This document shows positions 11,463 to 23,734 of a stretch of DNA of 64,000 nt, piece after piece. The stretch's first letter is position 1. Every line of letters begins with the position of its first letter. The notes beneath the pieces are model-generated. The model made no database searches, was not told where the DNA came from, and saw only the letters and a program-made list of their open reading frames with translations. This DNA comes from Nematopogon swammerdamellus (Eukaryota; Arthropoda; Insecta; Lepidoptera; Adelidae), in the NCBI GenBank assembly GCA_946902875.1, contig OX336338.1, forward strand, positions 11,089,971 to 11,153,970, read 5' to 3'. A program made the position numbers and the translations under genes.

Positions 11463-11919
11463 CCAGTGTGTCCTCCCGGTTATGACGTACGGGTGTGAAA
11501 CGTGGACGCTGACGGTCGGTGTTGTCCAAAGGTTGAAAGTTGCCCAGCGAGCAATGGAGCGAGCCATGCTGGGAATAACGTTACGTGATACCGAACTAAC
11601 GTTACGGTGCGTAACGAGGCAATCCGCCGACGCACCAAAGTAGTCGATATTGGATACCGGGTGGCTAAGCTCAAGTGGCAATGGGCTGGGCAAGTCAGCC
11701 GAAGAGACGACGACCGTTGGAGTAACCGTGTCCTACACTGGCGGCCGTGGACAGGAAAACGGAGTGTGCCAGGTGGGACGACGATATCAGGTACGTCGGT
11801 GGAAAGCAGTGGTTCCGTACCGCTGAAGGCCGGGAGGACTGGAGGAAAATTGGAGAGGCGTATGTCCAGCAGTGGACGCTTACACGCTGACTGACTGACT
11901 GACTGACTGACTGACTGAC
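11463..11919 (+). pseudogene. RTE-type LINE 3' end (reverse-transcriptase C-terminus)
   Basis: Frame-shifted coding reads CVLPVMTYGCETWTLT, then QRAMERAMLGITLRD. After a shift it reads RNEAIRRRTKVVDI and AKLKWQWAGQVSRRDDDRWS, and finally the tail around SGRLHAD. These are the familiar C-terminal phrases of insect endonuclease-reverse transcriptase proteins of the RTE type. It ends in a (TGAC)n tail at 11886-11919, as these elements often do. Non-functional because of frameshifts. Confidence 0.8.
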
Positions 11920-12849
11920 ATCCTTAGATGTCCAGAAGACGCGGCCTCAGTCAAAACCACATGTGAATTGATCGAGTAGTTCTTAACTTATATATAAACG
12001 GGCACAGAATCGACGACGGGGCGTTAGTGCGTCGTTACAGATTTTGCGGTTTATTAACTAGAGTTGTATCTACCTACTATCGGTCTGTATGTCTGTTCTC
12101 TATCTCTCTTTATCTCTTCTCCAATATCTGTGTGACTGTCTGTAACGGTCAAATTTGCTGAACTGATTTACATGCAGTTTTCAACATTTATATTATAAAT
12201 GGTTCTCTACATAGAGCAGCGAACGGCGGCGGCCGTCTTCTACGCGATTATTGCTCTGTGGTTTTCAATAATGGAATCTGGCATATTTCGAGTTTCGAGA
12301 TGGTTAAAGGCAGAGCCAATTGTCAGAGGGAGACGCGAATGACAGTCGGCTCTGTTAAAGGCAATCATCACGATATTTCCGCAAGAAACTGAACAGTGAA
12401 CGAAAAACCTTGTCTAAGGCGCGAAAAAAGTACGACTGCGTCACACCAATCAAACACTACATGTACGAGTAACTAGGTAGCTTATGCGTTTAAATTTATT
12501 TGAAAATTATGAAGGCTTATTTCATTTTCGTCGGAGGTCCACGAGTATCTCTTAATGCCCGTAGTAACGGACAAAGAAGACAATTCAACAGAAATTACAG
12601 AAATTGAAACTGGCAGCTCACCCCAACAGATTGCCCTCCGATCTTCTTGAAGAGAGTGAAAATACAAACCGACTGAAGCGTTATCGAATCCTGATCTGGA
12701 GGACAGAGTGATATGGATATAGGAAAAAAAAACATAAGCAGTAATTGACTAGGAGGGTCACCCACTCGCCCAACTTTCTCACTTTCCCTTTCACTTTTCA
12801 CTTTTCCAACACTCATAAAATCTGCTAAAAGTCTCATTCTGATGAAGAT

Positions 12850-13060
12850 GTAGATGGAAAAAAGTTACTTATATAAAAGTTATTCTGTGAAAATTTCAAC
12901 CGGTTATCTATTACGGTTCAAAAGATAGAGCCCTTTAAAGGTAGGAAAGTGGGAAAGACAGACGGACAGGCAGACAGACGGACAGACAGGCTGAAGGACA
13001 GACATCGTAGGCTTATTAATAGTATGTATATGGATACGGAACTCTAAAAATCGTCCAATT
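12850..13060 (-). repeat. Partial copy of interspersed repeat R-TTCCG
   Basis: The segment holds GAAAATTTCAACCGGTTATC, TTACGGTTCAAAAGATAGAG, a GACAGACGGACAG microsatellite and ATACGGAACTCTAAAAA, matching one half of the family at 18290-18678. Confidence 0.5.
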
Positions 13061-13901
13061 ACGCGAGCGGAGCCGCGGACACAGCTACACAGGTATATAA
13101 TATTTAAGATGACGTGTACATAGTATTCGCTTGTATGTAAGTCTATCATATTATGGTGATGTTACCTATTTCTTATTTTAAAATATTACTTAAATTAATG
13201 TTTCGCCTGCATGCACTTCCCCCAAATTCTAATGGTTATCTATAATATAATGCTTTATGGTATTATGCTCTGTGCTCGCCTATTGTAAGAAGTGTGTAAG
13301 AAATTGGTTTTAAATAAAGATATTAATATGTAGATACAACAAGTACGCAGGTAGATGTTTACATTTTCCAGATTCCAATGGAAATATATTGAACTTTCAA
13401 TAAATTAATACATTAATTTGTCAAATGCATTTATGTAGGTATGTAACTACATATATTAGGATGCAATATACACAGACACGGAAATAGCCAGACACGCGTC
13501 TTTCCCGAAAACTATATTTCACGTTCTTGTATGTATACCTAATCACCTAACTATGACTCATACAAACGAGAATAGCGCACTTACTAACACTACTGCCCGC
13601 GTCCCGATTAATTACAGTCTGTAATTTTTTTATCATAATCAACATAGTTGTCTGTGCCGAAGGACCAAAAGTACTGCCTTATAGGTATTGTATTTTGTAT
13701 TTCTGGTAATTTTGTTTATTTATTGAATCATATTATAGGGGCATATTAGGCATATCTATTATATGTAATTGTATTTATTACAAGGGCCGAAGAGCTATTA
13801 TGTATGAAGCGTTTAAGAAGTTAAGTATGTAAGTATATGGTCGTACTCAGATAAACGACTCTACCAATACTTGACGTCTTTTACCATCGTCCACTTCAGC
13901 A

Positions 13902-13972
13902 AGGCACCTTTAGTCGCCTTTTACGACATGCGCGGGGAGAGATGCAGTGGGACTATTTTTTTTAAGTACCGT
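13902..13972 (-). mobile_element. SINE 5' fragment
   Basis: This is the reverse complement of the SINE head (GTACTT..AAAAGAATAG..CCCACTGCATCTC..GTCGTAAAAGGCGACTAA). It is followed by a GC-rich patch at 13980-14120 of unknown origin. Confidence 0.55.
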
Positions 13973-15729
13973 TCGCCTTCCAAATTTGCGACCGCAAATG
14001 CGCCACCGCACCTGCGGCGTGTCACGAGCATTTCTTTGTATGAAATTGTATGCAGCAAGGCTGCGTGCTGCGGTAGTACGCGGCGGCTGCGGCGGCAGCG
14101 CGACGCGGCAAGTATTTTGTATGAAGAAATTAGTGCCGTCCCGATCGGTTGCATTTATAGGTGCGATCTCAGCTTTGTTTTTAGTTGTGCAATAAAGACT
14201 AAAAATTCCTACTATATTTTCCTATTTCAGAAGAAACGAGGGATGGTAGTAATGAGGGATAAGTCCTTCGCGTACCGCATGTCACTGTTGACACTATATG
14301 CTACATTTTTAAAAGTTGTCGTGCAATAAAGACTATTTATCTCTATTGTACATGACATGACACACCTAATGTAACATAATTTAGCTATAGGTACTCAATG
14401 GCTTTTGTCCGCGGCTTCGCAAGCCGTGGAATTAGTGGAGCTAGTGGAATTCAAATTTCAAAGGAAGAAAAACGAAATTTTAATAAAATTTCAAAAGAAA
14501 GTGTTAAAAAGATTTTCGCAAGTCTCTCGCAAGCCGATCAACGTGTGTTTCCACCTTCACCCTGAGTCTATTGTTACTCGTATTTTTTTACGGATTTCAC
14601 ATGAGGCCAGCGATATGCTAAAGTAATAAACGAGTATAAGTCGATGCCTGAAGCACGTCAATACCATCACAGTGTATTGATAGCGGACTTCGTGTCACAC
14701 CATGGAGGCAGAAATGGACTAGGCACGTGCGTTTTATCAAGGTTAAGAACCGTGCCGTTCGAACGATGACAATCAGGTCTCCCTCAATCAGTAAATAATC
14801 CCTCACTGTGGAACCGACTTTTTACTGAACGTCTCCAGGGGATGAACTATTTAATACTTATATATAACGCACACGCGTCATCAGCGAAAAGCACCGAACA
14901 GTGATTTTTGACACGTGATTTGACAGTGCGGCGTTTGGGAGGTCGTTCGCAAGTACCAGAAATAGGCAATTTCCAGATTTTCCAGTCGTAGAGCCACACG
15001 GCATTATGTTAGCAATGTCAGCAGGAACCTATATTGGACTACCTACATCCACTACCGTGACTTGGAGGCGGCCTGAGATGAAGGAAAAGTTGGTATGAAA
15101 TAAAAAATGAATAAAAATACAATACATCGTGTTCCAGTTGCAGGCGGCTGTGAGGCTGGTGGAGCGGCGGGGTCGTCGAACTGACACGCTGCAGATCCAG
15201 GCCAGTGCCAAACTATCAATACGTGCGCATCGTGTCCATCTCGCATCGACAAGACAAGTCAGCCACGAGAGTAGAATGATAACGCAGCTCCGTGCGTGCA
15301 GCGAACTGCCGCATTTATTTTTGTCGAATCTCCATTACGAAAATAAATGGCCTACTCCGTGCAACGTGTGTCAAAGACTTGCGCATGTGGGTTGTTGCCT
15401 CTCGCTAGAAATGAGGGCGCGTGCGGCGCGCGCGGCAGAGGCGGCGTGGCGTGCGCGACTTCCCGAAACACTCGAGCTCAGGTGGTTTACCTCTGGCCTG
15501 TGCCAGCCGCAGCCGCCGCGCTACAGCTCCGGACACCACATCACCACCACACCTCTACTCTACTACCGACTTAAGCTCGTCTCGTGACCGAAGACTATAA
15601 AGGCCTTGATAGTAAACGAAAGGTTATATAGGTTCGGTCCCCATTGTCGTGCACCACTTTCGTCTTCTTTCTTTCCGAATTTGATAAGTGCAATTCTTGA
15701 ACGTGTGTTCGAGAATCAGTCAGCACGTA

Positions 15730-15875
15730 CGTGTCCAATGCTGGACTTACTTCTCTCTAGTCTTCTAGTTTTCCTCCAGTCCTCCCGACCATCAGCGGTA
15801 CGGAACCACTGCTTTCCGCGGACGTACTTGATGTCGTCGTCTCGCCTTGTTCGAGAACAGCATTTATCAAATGGT
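15730..15875 (-). pseudogene. RTE-type LINE C-terminal tail fragment
   Basis: Minus-strand codons read RRDDDIKYVRGKQWFRTADG and REDWRKTRRLE, then a diverged tail. They match the last part of the element at 11463-11919 (RRDDD..SSGSVPLKAGRTGGKLE in another frame). Truncated on both sides. Confidence 0.6.
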
Positions 15876-16154
15876 TCTGGTTCCATATAAAACGTAGATC
15901 CCTTCCCATATCGTTTTGGTGGTAGGTTGTAATTCGATCGGACGGCACCTGGTTTTTTTTTTATGTAATCCGGTATGGGTGACATATTAATGAGATTAGT
16001 TAAATTAATTAATTAATTAAATGAAAAGGAGATACCAAAAATATATAGTTTACTATATATAAAACTTTAGTGCATCGAGAATTAGGGCAAAACATTTAAT
16101 AATAAAAACACTCTCTCACCTAGAGCCAGCCATAATACAGTTCAAAAGACCTTT

Positions 16155-16500
16155 AAAGGTAGGATGGGCTGGGAGGGAGGGAAAAGGGGGGAATGAGCGG
16201 AGGAGAAGGATTGTGACGGAGGGAAGGGGAAGGGGGAGGGGAAATGAGCGGAGGGGAGGGAGTGGCGGAATAGGGGAGGGAGGGCCCGGAGGGCCCGGAT
16301 AGGGGAGGTAGGGAGGGAGGAAAATGGGCAGGTAAGGAAGGAGCGAGGGGAGGTAGGGAGGGGGAAGGGATAGATGGGGATGGAAAGAGGAGAGAAGGAT
16401 GAAGGGAGGGAGTGGCATTGTAGGGAGGGAAGAAGGGGAAGGGAGGAAAGGAGGGAGAGGGAGGGAGGGAAAGGGAAGGAGGAACTAGGGATCCCTCCCG
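16155..16500. repeat. Purine-rich (GGGA)n tract
   Basis: About 350 bp consist almost only of G and A on the plus strand, built on GGGA and GGAGGGA units. It is followed at 16580-16608 by a GAGAGAAGCCGCGGGC terminus and GCTAGT, so the tract probably belongs to a Helitron-like element. Confidence 0.75.
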
Positions 16501-18289
16501 AGAGAGAGAATATATAAGAGAAGATGTTTTATTATCATTTTTGCGTTTAAATTGGATTTGCTATTAAATCGACTCTACAGCGAGAGAAGCCGCGGGCAAT
16601 AGCTAGTATATTATATACGTCATTGTTGCCAGGCTATGCGTGGACGTAGCATGTATGTAGGTACAATTGGACATAGTCAAGTTCTTACAAAATATGGAAA
16701 ATAACAGCTCGAAGTGCAAGTACCTACTCACTACTTGGTGGCGAGCCAAGTTCGAGAACACGTGAATGTCTGCCTGAATTTTCTTAAAATGTTAAGAAAT
16801 CTAAAATGTATTGTGGAAAGACTCTAGCACAGCTTCCGATTAAATACGTGCGTGCGGCTAAGATCGTGAGCGAGATGCAATTGAAATATACATTTGTAAT
16901 AGATAAATCGTAGAGTTCGTTCCTCTCAACTCAACCACCGACTGGTCGGTGCTCTCAAGTGTCGCACTAATCAAAATAAGTACGACTAACTAGCATCCCT
17001 TCGCAGCATGGATCCAGTACCTGGCTAGCTCTAACATCTGCAGATAATCATTTGACATTATTCGCTGTGAAGTGGTGGTTATGTCATTTCCGATTTGTTC
17101 AGTTCAGTTCAATTTATTGGTTCAGTTGAGTATTTTTTACAGTGTAACAATGTAGCACTTAATACTATAAAATGTGTTTTTTTTTCTATTTTAAAGTATG
17201 TTTATAATTTGTATACAATCAAATTTAATGTGGGAGATAGATATGTTGTTATAATTTTAAAATGCGTAGTTTAAAAGATATTAGAGAAAATATTCCAAAA
17301 TGAAGCATTCCCCCTACCCACATTAACTCCGAAACTACTACGTCAAAAAAATTTTAAAAATAGGGAATATAGGGTCTCTCTTATAGTATAATCTAAACGA
17401 AAATCATATGTCTTAAAGTTCTCTCGAAAAACGGAATGTCACGGAACCCTCTCCACGCGAGTTTAACTCGCACTTGAGCGCTATTTTTTTATAAATATTT
17501 GACTTATTAATTTAAATTTTTTGCTTAGATGTAGGTAGTACTTATGATAATATATTTAACGTAAGTAAACTTCTATTCTAAAAAAGTCTATTAGGTGACT
17601 AAATCATAAAAAAAAATTAGGTTCATAATAATCATAATTTTATATTTATAAAGAATACAAATAAAAGGGCTGTAAAGTGTACCGCGAACAACATCTTGCA
17701 GAGATTTTTTCAGATCTTTTCGTATAGTGTGTGCTCTATGTATACATATATATGAAGTAGTGAGTAGTGGTATATGTACGCAAGACCATTAATTCTTTTT
17801 AGTTTAATGGCGCAAGTCACAATCATATCATAAGACATGTAACTCAGAGCGTTTAAAATCTGTTCCGCATAAATAGGCGATGGCTGAAAAAAGACCCTGA
17901 CGTGATTGGATCCGAATTGTATGGATATGTTCTTGATAAAATTAAATCTATAAAAGTGGCAATGTGTTCCAGAGTCAGCTGAAAATATTTCTCTTAGACA
18001 ATCCATTTTATAAGTTAAGTGAATTTTTTGTTATTGTAAATAAAAATTCCATTGACTTTGGTGATTCAAATTGTTCATATGCATAAACTCAAATTTTATT
18101 AACTTGACTGCACCCTATGTTCTTTGTATTTTATTATCTTTGACTTAATATTTTTAATTTTTATTAAGATATTTAACGTAGGTAATTAAAACTTAGTATG
18201 TAAGTTACATTTATAAAAAATCTCTATAAGATTTCTTGCCCGGTTATTCCTTATAGATAACAATGTTGAACGGGACATGACAAAAATGT

Positions 18290-18678
18290 GCGAGTTGAAC
18301 TCGCACACCGAGGGTTCCATATCGCCATGTCTTGGTCAGCGCCACTCACGCCATCTATGGCGTGTTAAGAAATGCTTCATATTATAAAATGCATGATTAG
18401 TTAAATTAAAATGCTTCATGGTCTTTTCGGTAGATGGCGCGCATACACTTTTTAGTTTCTTATATGGGAACCCCCGGGAAATTTTTAATTTTTCTGATTT
18501 TTATTTTGTTGTTATATCGTCAATAATAAATAAAAATAACACATATTCTGTGAAAAATTAAACGGGCTATACCTATGACGGTTCAAGAGATAAAACCCTC
18601 GGACGGACAGACAGACAGACAAACATACGGCGTAGGCTTAGTAATAGGGTCCCGTACCGAATACGGAACCCTAAAAAT
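18290..18678 (-). repeat. Interspersed repeat R-TTCCG, reverse copy
   Basis: The reverse complement of the 8293-8710 unit: GCGAGTTGAACTCGCAC, the CGCCATCTATGGCGTG phrase, GGTAGATGGCGCGCATAC, a GACAGACAGACAGACAAACA repeat and ATACGGAACCCTAAAAA at the end. Both ends are present, so this is close to full length. Confidence 0.7.
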
Positions 18679-18757
18679 GATGACTAACCATACTGAATAT
18701 GCATGTCTCAATGAAATATTGTGAATGTTTTCTGTTCGTTATATCTAACTCTTAGGC

Positions 18758-19137
18758 CAGCGGTTCCCAAATAGTGGTACGCGTACCACCAGGGGTACGC
18801 AGGCTCAAGAGTAGGGGTACGCATGAGCGTGCTTAATGACCACGTTAACCTCTATAATCTTAAGACGAAGGGGCCCGCTTATCTCATTAGTGTAAATTAC
18901 CTCCTAATTAAATTTAATGAATGGTTGATTGGGATCTATTTCGTATGGTATTGTGATTACTAACTAAATATTATAACGTACTAAATAACTGAAACGATGG
19001 ATAAACAACATTATTTATTACCTATGTAAAATAACAATCATATGAAAATTGTTTTATTTATACAATTTACTCAGGGGTACTTGGCTTTCAGAAAATTCGC
19101 CAAGGGGTACCGATTAAAATATAATTGGGAACCGCTG
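18758..19137. mobile_element. hAT MITE with perfect 8-bp target duplication
   Basis: The 380-bp element begins CAGCGGTTCCCAA and ends with the exact complement TTGGGAACCGCTG. It is bordered on both sides by TCTTAGGC, an 8-bp target-site duplication diagnostic for hAT transposons. The interior has repeated GGGGTACGC phrases, common in this kind of non-autonomous hAT. No open frame. Confidence 0.92.
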
Positions 19138-19890
19138 TCTTAGGCGAAATAAATATCTGAATCTGAATCTGATTGTATTGCTAAATTGCACAAACAAAAA
19201 CTAGCCATACTTACTGAATATTCATATGTCTCAATGAAATATAGTTAAATTAAAACAATTATAAATAAATAAATTAAAAAAATAATTATATTGTTAACAT
19301 TATGCATTCTATATGACGAACTTTGTATCTAAATCTGAATGAAACGTAAACAAGTAGTTATAGGAACCTATAGGTATGTAGGTATGGAGTATTGGAGATT
19401 TGGAGATGGGTGAGACAACGCCGAGAGGGCGTGCGTCCTGACATTCCCAGAATATCCTGACAACAAATTATTTTTATATATCCTCGTTTGTCGCCGATAT
19501 CCGGCGCGAGGGGGGACGCGAGTGAGCGTACGGTGTAAATCAGTATGTGCCGGCGCAGCAGTTTACGATGACGCTGAATCATTTACGACGTCTTACGAAA
19601 CCGACAACGCTGCTGTTGGAAGACACACGAGGACACGCTCTCGTGTGCACCGTGGGAAACAAACATTTGTGACAGTTGGCGAAATTTTTTATAGGACATT
19701 TCAAGGGTTATGATTGAGTCCACTGTGTCCGATTGTTATCTCACTAATATCATAAATGTGAAAGTATGTTTGTTTGTTTGTTTGTTTGTTTGTTTGTTTG
19801 TTCCTCTTTCACGCCTGAACGGCTGGACGGATTTGGACGAAACTTCGTATATGGGTAGTGTATATGACGGAGTAACATAATTTTTAAAAA

Positions 19891-20430
19891 AAGTGGTCAA
19901 GTTCGAGCCGAGCTCGCGTACAGAGGGTTCCGTACCATAGCGTTTTCTGTGAGAACTAGAAGGATTGGGATTTTCGTTTACGTTTTCCTGTAAATTAAGT
20001 GTATATTCCATGGTAACAATTTTTTTTTAAAAGTGGTCAAGTTCGAGTCCAACTCGCGTAAAGAGGGTTCCGTACCATCGCGTTTTCTGTGAGAACTAGA
20101 AGGATTGGGATTTTCGTTTACGTTTTCCTGTAAATTAAGTGTATATCCCATGGTAACAATTTTTTTTTAAAAGTGGTCAAGTTCGAGTCCAACTCGCGTA
20201 AAGAGGGTTCCGTACCATCGCGTTTTCTGTGAGAACTAGAAGGATTGGGATTTTCGTTTACGTTTTCCTGTAAATTAAGGGTATATCCCATGGTAACAAT
20301 TTTTTTTTAAAAGTGGTCAAGTTCGAGTCGAACTCGCGTAAAGAGGGTTCCGTACCATCGCGTTTTCTGTGAGAACTAGAAGGATTGGGATTTTCGTTTA
20401 CGTTTTCCTGTAAATTAAGTGTATATTACA
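19891..20430 (+). repeat. Tandem array, four copies of 140 bp
   Basis: The phrase AAGTGGTCAAGTTCGAG starts at 19891, 20031, 20171 and 20311, an exact 140-bp period. Each copy continues with AGAGGGTTCCGTACCAT and TTGGGATTTTCGTTTACG. Copies 2 to 4 differ at only a few positions, which indicates recent amplification. Confidence 0.92.
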
Positions 20431-20536
20431 GTAAAGGGGGCGGGGGAGGGGAGGGGGGAAGGGGGATGGGAAGGGGGAGGGAGAGGGAGAGGGAAACGGA
20501 GAGGGAGAGGGAGAGGGAGAGGGAGAGGGAGAGGGA

Positions 20537-20860
20537 GAGGGACCGTGTGGGGCCGGTACTTTAAAAGAATAGCCCCACTGCATCTCTCCCCGTGTATGTC
20601 GTAAAAGGCGACTAAGGGATATGACTCCCTTCTTATATCACTAGGTGGTAGGGTTTAACCCGCCCGGGTTGGTACCACCGCACTGAATGAAAGGTCGGCC
20701 GAAACGGCTATGTAAATAGTTTGTGTTTTCCGTCCAGTTCAGTGTAGCCGGCACGACCGAAGGGAAGCACTGACGTGGCACCAAGTTCACCCGGTGTTAT
20801 GGGCTGACATCACGGATGTTGTAGGTGATGTAGCCAACCGTGTCAGGTTCCATAAAAAAA
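20537..20860 (+). mobile_element. SINE inserted in a GA-rich tract
   Basis: A full-length SINE (CCGTGTGGGGCCGGTACTTT to CCGTGTCAGGTTCCAT plus A-run) interrupts a GAGAGG simple repeat that resumes at 20868. The insertion is younger than the tract and lies within the Helitron-like element. Confidence 0.85.
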
Positions 20861-20935
20861 AAGGGAGATGGAGAGGGAGAGTGAGAGGGAGAGGGAGAGG
20901 GAGAGGGAGAGGGAGAGGGAGAAGAAATTCGTATT

Positions 20936-21614
20936 TCAAAAGAAGAAAGTAAGTAACTGAGGCGAGGCCGAAGGTCGAGCTGCGTTCAGGAAGTCCTTCT
21001 CGAAGAAAGTAAGTAACTAAGGGCGTGGCCGAAGGCCGAGCTGTATCCTGGAAGACGCTAAACCTTCTCGATGACAGTAGGTAACTATAGTCTTCCTGAA
21101 CGCAGCTCGGCCTTCGGCCTCGCCGTTAGTTACTTACTTTCATCGAGAAGGTTTTTGGTCTTCCTGAACGCAGTTCGGCCTTCGGCCTCGCCCTCTGTTA
21201 CTTACTTTCTCCGAAAAGGTCATCGTCTTCCTGAACGCAGCTCGGCCTTCGGCCTCGCCCTCAATTACTTAATTTCTTCGAAAATTGTTTATAGTCTTCC
21301 TGAACGCAGCTCGGCCTTCGGCCTCGCCCTTAGTTACTTACTTTCATCGAGAAGGTAAGAAAAACTATAAATCTTCCTGAACGCAGCTCGGCCTTAGGCC
21401 TCGCCCTCAGTTACTTACTTTCTTCAGGAAGGTTTATAGTTTTCCTGTACGCAGCTCGGCCTTCGGCCTCGCCCTCAATTACTTACTTTCTTTGAGTAGG
21501 TTTATCGCTTTCCTGAACGCAGCTCGGCCTTCGGCCTCGCCCTTAGTTACTTACTTTAGTTGAGAAGGTTTATCGTTTACCTTAACGCAGATCGGCCTTA
21601 GTTACTTACTTTCT
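20936..21614. repeat. ~68-bp minisatellite array with an orientation switch
   Basis: Units of about 67-69 bp contain GCTCGGCCTTCGGCCTCGCC and TTAGTTACTTACTTTCTTCG. Two or more units at 20936-21085 run on the minus strand. From 21092 about eight units run on the plus strand (for example starts at 21092, 21160, 21227 and 21296). Each unit holds a GGCC-TTC-GGCC mini-hairpin. Open frames across it are repeat translations and not genes. Confidence 0.9.
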
Positions 21615-22841
21615 TCCTTTGAAATACGAATTTCACGCGAGCGAAGCCGCGGGCAAAAGCTAGTGATACCATAATATGTATGTTGTTCGCGTGGATCTAA
21701 CGGAATGTGATAATGTATTTTACAATCTTAGGTATTAACGATATTCACATTAGCTAAGATCTACTTTGAGGACATTATTACCTAACTATTTTTTTTTTCA
21801 TTTTAAATTGAAATTCCAGTAAATATTTGTGTATGTAGGTATCTATATATTGAGCCTAGATTGCGTTTAACTTTCCTTGTTAAAAATATACATATATATA
21901 TAAATTATTTGTTGCCGCAACAACATTTTACAGATATTTACATGAAGTTACAGATATTTACGTAAAGGCGGGCTAATTTCAAACAAATATTTCTTCCAAT
22001 CAAACATTGGATGGTTAAAGTTAAATGTAAGTAGCAAAAGACTTGAGTGTGGGAAATATAAATAACATATACAAGTATGTATGTATGTAGTTATTATATT
22101 ATTACGACTGCAATTAGGTAGTACCTTGTATGCATGGAACCAGAAAAACAGTAAAGACAAGATAATATTGACAAGTTACATCATCCAAAAATATTTTTGA
22201 GTCGTTATTTCTGAGTTTGTCGATACGCTAGGAATACGGCATTTTGTTGAGGGGAAAACATCGCAAGGACACTTTTCAATAACTAAAGTAACTACGTAAA
22301 GTACTAAAGTTCAACAGCCAGTACGTCTGTGTACAAATTGACTGAAATAAAAAGACTACAATTCTGCACTGCAACCAATGAAACTTCGGCATGGCACAAA
22401 AACAAGTTACACCTAAGTATCACCTTACTCGCACAAAACAATTTTGTTAGAAACCCACTAAGGGCGTGGACATAAGCGTGTTCAAACTTTATTTTGTCAG
22501 AATTAACTACCTGTGGACTACTGTGGAAGTGGAATTAACTACTTTTGATGATACAGCGAGCGTATTTACCTATGCACATAATATCTGGAATCAGTTAAAT
22601 ACACGTATACGCACATAGCTACAGAGCTTCATCTGACTATGCAGCAGCAAACTGAAAAGACAGAAAACGACCAAATAGTTGATGAATCTTCTCCCGTATA
22701 ACGCGCGGATTCAAGCACTCGCTACATCACAACACAAATAAACTCAGCTTCTAAGCTGCTTTTAAAGGAATATCACTGTATCATAGTTTTTGTTGAAACC
22801 CTATTTTCACGTTGCGGTACAAAAGACGATAAAAATCTTAC

Positions 22842-23080
22842 CTTCGCGAATTCAGACGGTGTTATATTTCAGGTAGAGATCTGGTCGGTGGTCGCTGGCG
22901 CGGTGACTGTACGGCGGGACGCCTCGCACTGGCCGCCGCCGCCGCCCGCCCGCCCTGCGCGCGCGCCGCGCGGGCGACGCGACGGGGGCGGGCGGACGCA
23001 CGGCGGCGGCGGCCGAGTCATCCATCGCGCACGCGCACGGGGCGGCGCGGCGGCGCGCTCGCTCAGCTCTCTACACAACT
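22842..23080 (-). promoter_or_regulatory. Candidate CpG promoter and non-coding first exon of the WW-repeat gene
   Basis: About 200 bp at 22880-23080 are very rich in C, G and CG dinucleotides. On the minus strand the block leads into GAATTCGCGAAG|GTAAGA, a good donor at 22841. The start exon at 10213-10276 needs an upstream non-coding exon, and this is the best candidate seen on the same strand. The link is inference. Confidence 0.35.
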
Positions 23081-23539
23081 ATAACTACGATTCATTGTAC
23101 TACTCATGCCACGCAGTATCTAGGTGTACCTACCTACCTATCTATATGCATGTATGTGCGAATCGTACTTTCAACTTACGTACGTACTTACTTATGTCTA
23201 ATGTAGGTTACAGTAAAAGTCGCGTTTAGTTATATCTAGCGATCCATATATAATATATATATATGTAATATATGGATCAGATACATACATACATACATAT
23301 GCTTTGGAATATGCTTTCCTGTCTATTACCTCATTCCTCATCTACCTGATGAGCATGCTTACGTCTCAAATCTTGTTTTTATGCTTTATCGGTTTGCTGA
23401 TCTCTATTACTTTTACCATGTGTCTTACTAGTTGATGGGGCGATATCGTCTGGTTCGTGGGGTTCGCCAAAGTGGCAATAGTTGACTTATGGAGTTTTAT
23501 AGTGGCCACTGCTATGCTAAGTGGTGGTGCATCTGTTAG

Positions 23540-23690
23540 GTCTCATCTCCATCTGTTACATCTCCAACTTCGGAGCCCCAGCCTGTGTTGGAGGCATCGG
23601 TCGTTAAAATATCTATATTCTTCTTGGACAGAAGGGAGGTCTTGTTCAGGTGGTCTAACAACCATCTGGGCCTCATGCAATACGGTAACA
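23540..23690 (-). pseudogene. Retroelement RNase H-like fragment
   Basis: Minus-strand codons give a short open stretch with RPRWLLDHLNKTSLLSKKNI and LTTDASNTGWGSEVG. The TDAS-x-x-GWG phrase is typical of the RNase H active-site strand of retroelements of the DIRS/Ty3 kind. The similarity is lost downstream, so this is a fossil fragment. Confidence 0.4.
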
Positions 23691-23734
23691 TGAACTGAGG
23701 ATGATCTTGAAAGTCAAGAAAGTCCGGGAAAAGG

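Larger units (their letters stand above)
19741..21663 (+). mobile_element. Composite Helitron-like element
   Basis: The left end (CACTAATATCATAAATGTGA then a (TGTT)n tract) and the right end (TTTCACGCGAGCGAAGCCGC then GGGCAAAAGCTAGT) match what I recall of lepidopteran Lep1-type Helitron-like elements, ending in CTAG before T. Between the ends lie a 4 x 140-bp tandem array, a GA-rich tract, a SINE insertion and the ~68-bp minisatellite array. No Rep/helicase is encoded, so it is non-autonomous. Boundary and class assignments rest on recalled family features. Confidence 0.65.

Noticed and set aside
13871..14329. 152-codon plus-strand frame
   Set aside because: Begins in an antisense SINE fragment and passes a GC-rich patch; no domain.
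15129..15587. 152-codon plus-strand frame
   Set aside because: No recognisable domain, no splice context, and an overlapping 75-codon frame of the same GC-rich composition.
21071..21358. 95-codon frame with repeated LPERSSAFGLALSYL
   Set aside because: It is the translation of the 68-bp minisatellite, not a gene.
20936..21614. CRISPR-like repeat array
   Set aside because: Repeats are contiguous without unique spacers and the genome is eukaryotic; it is a minisatellite.
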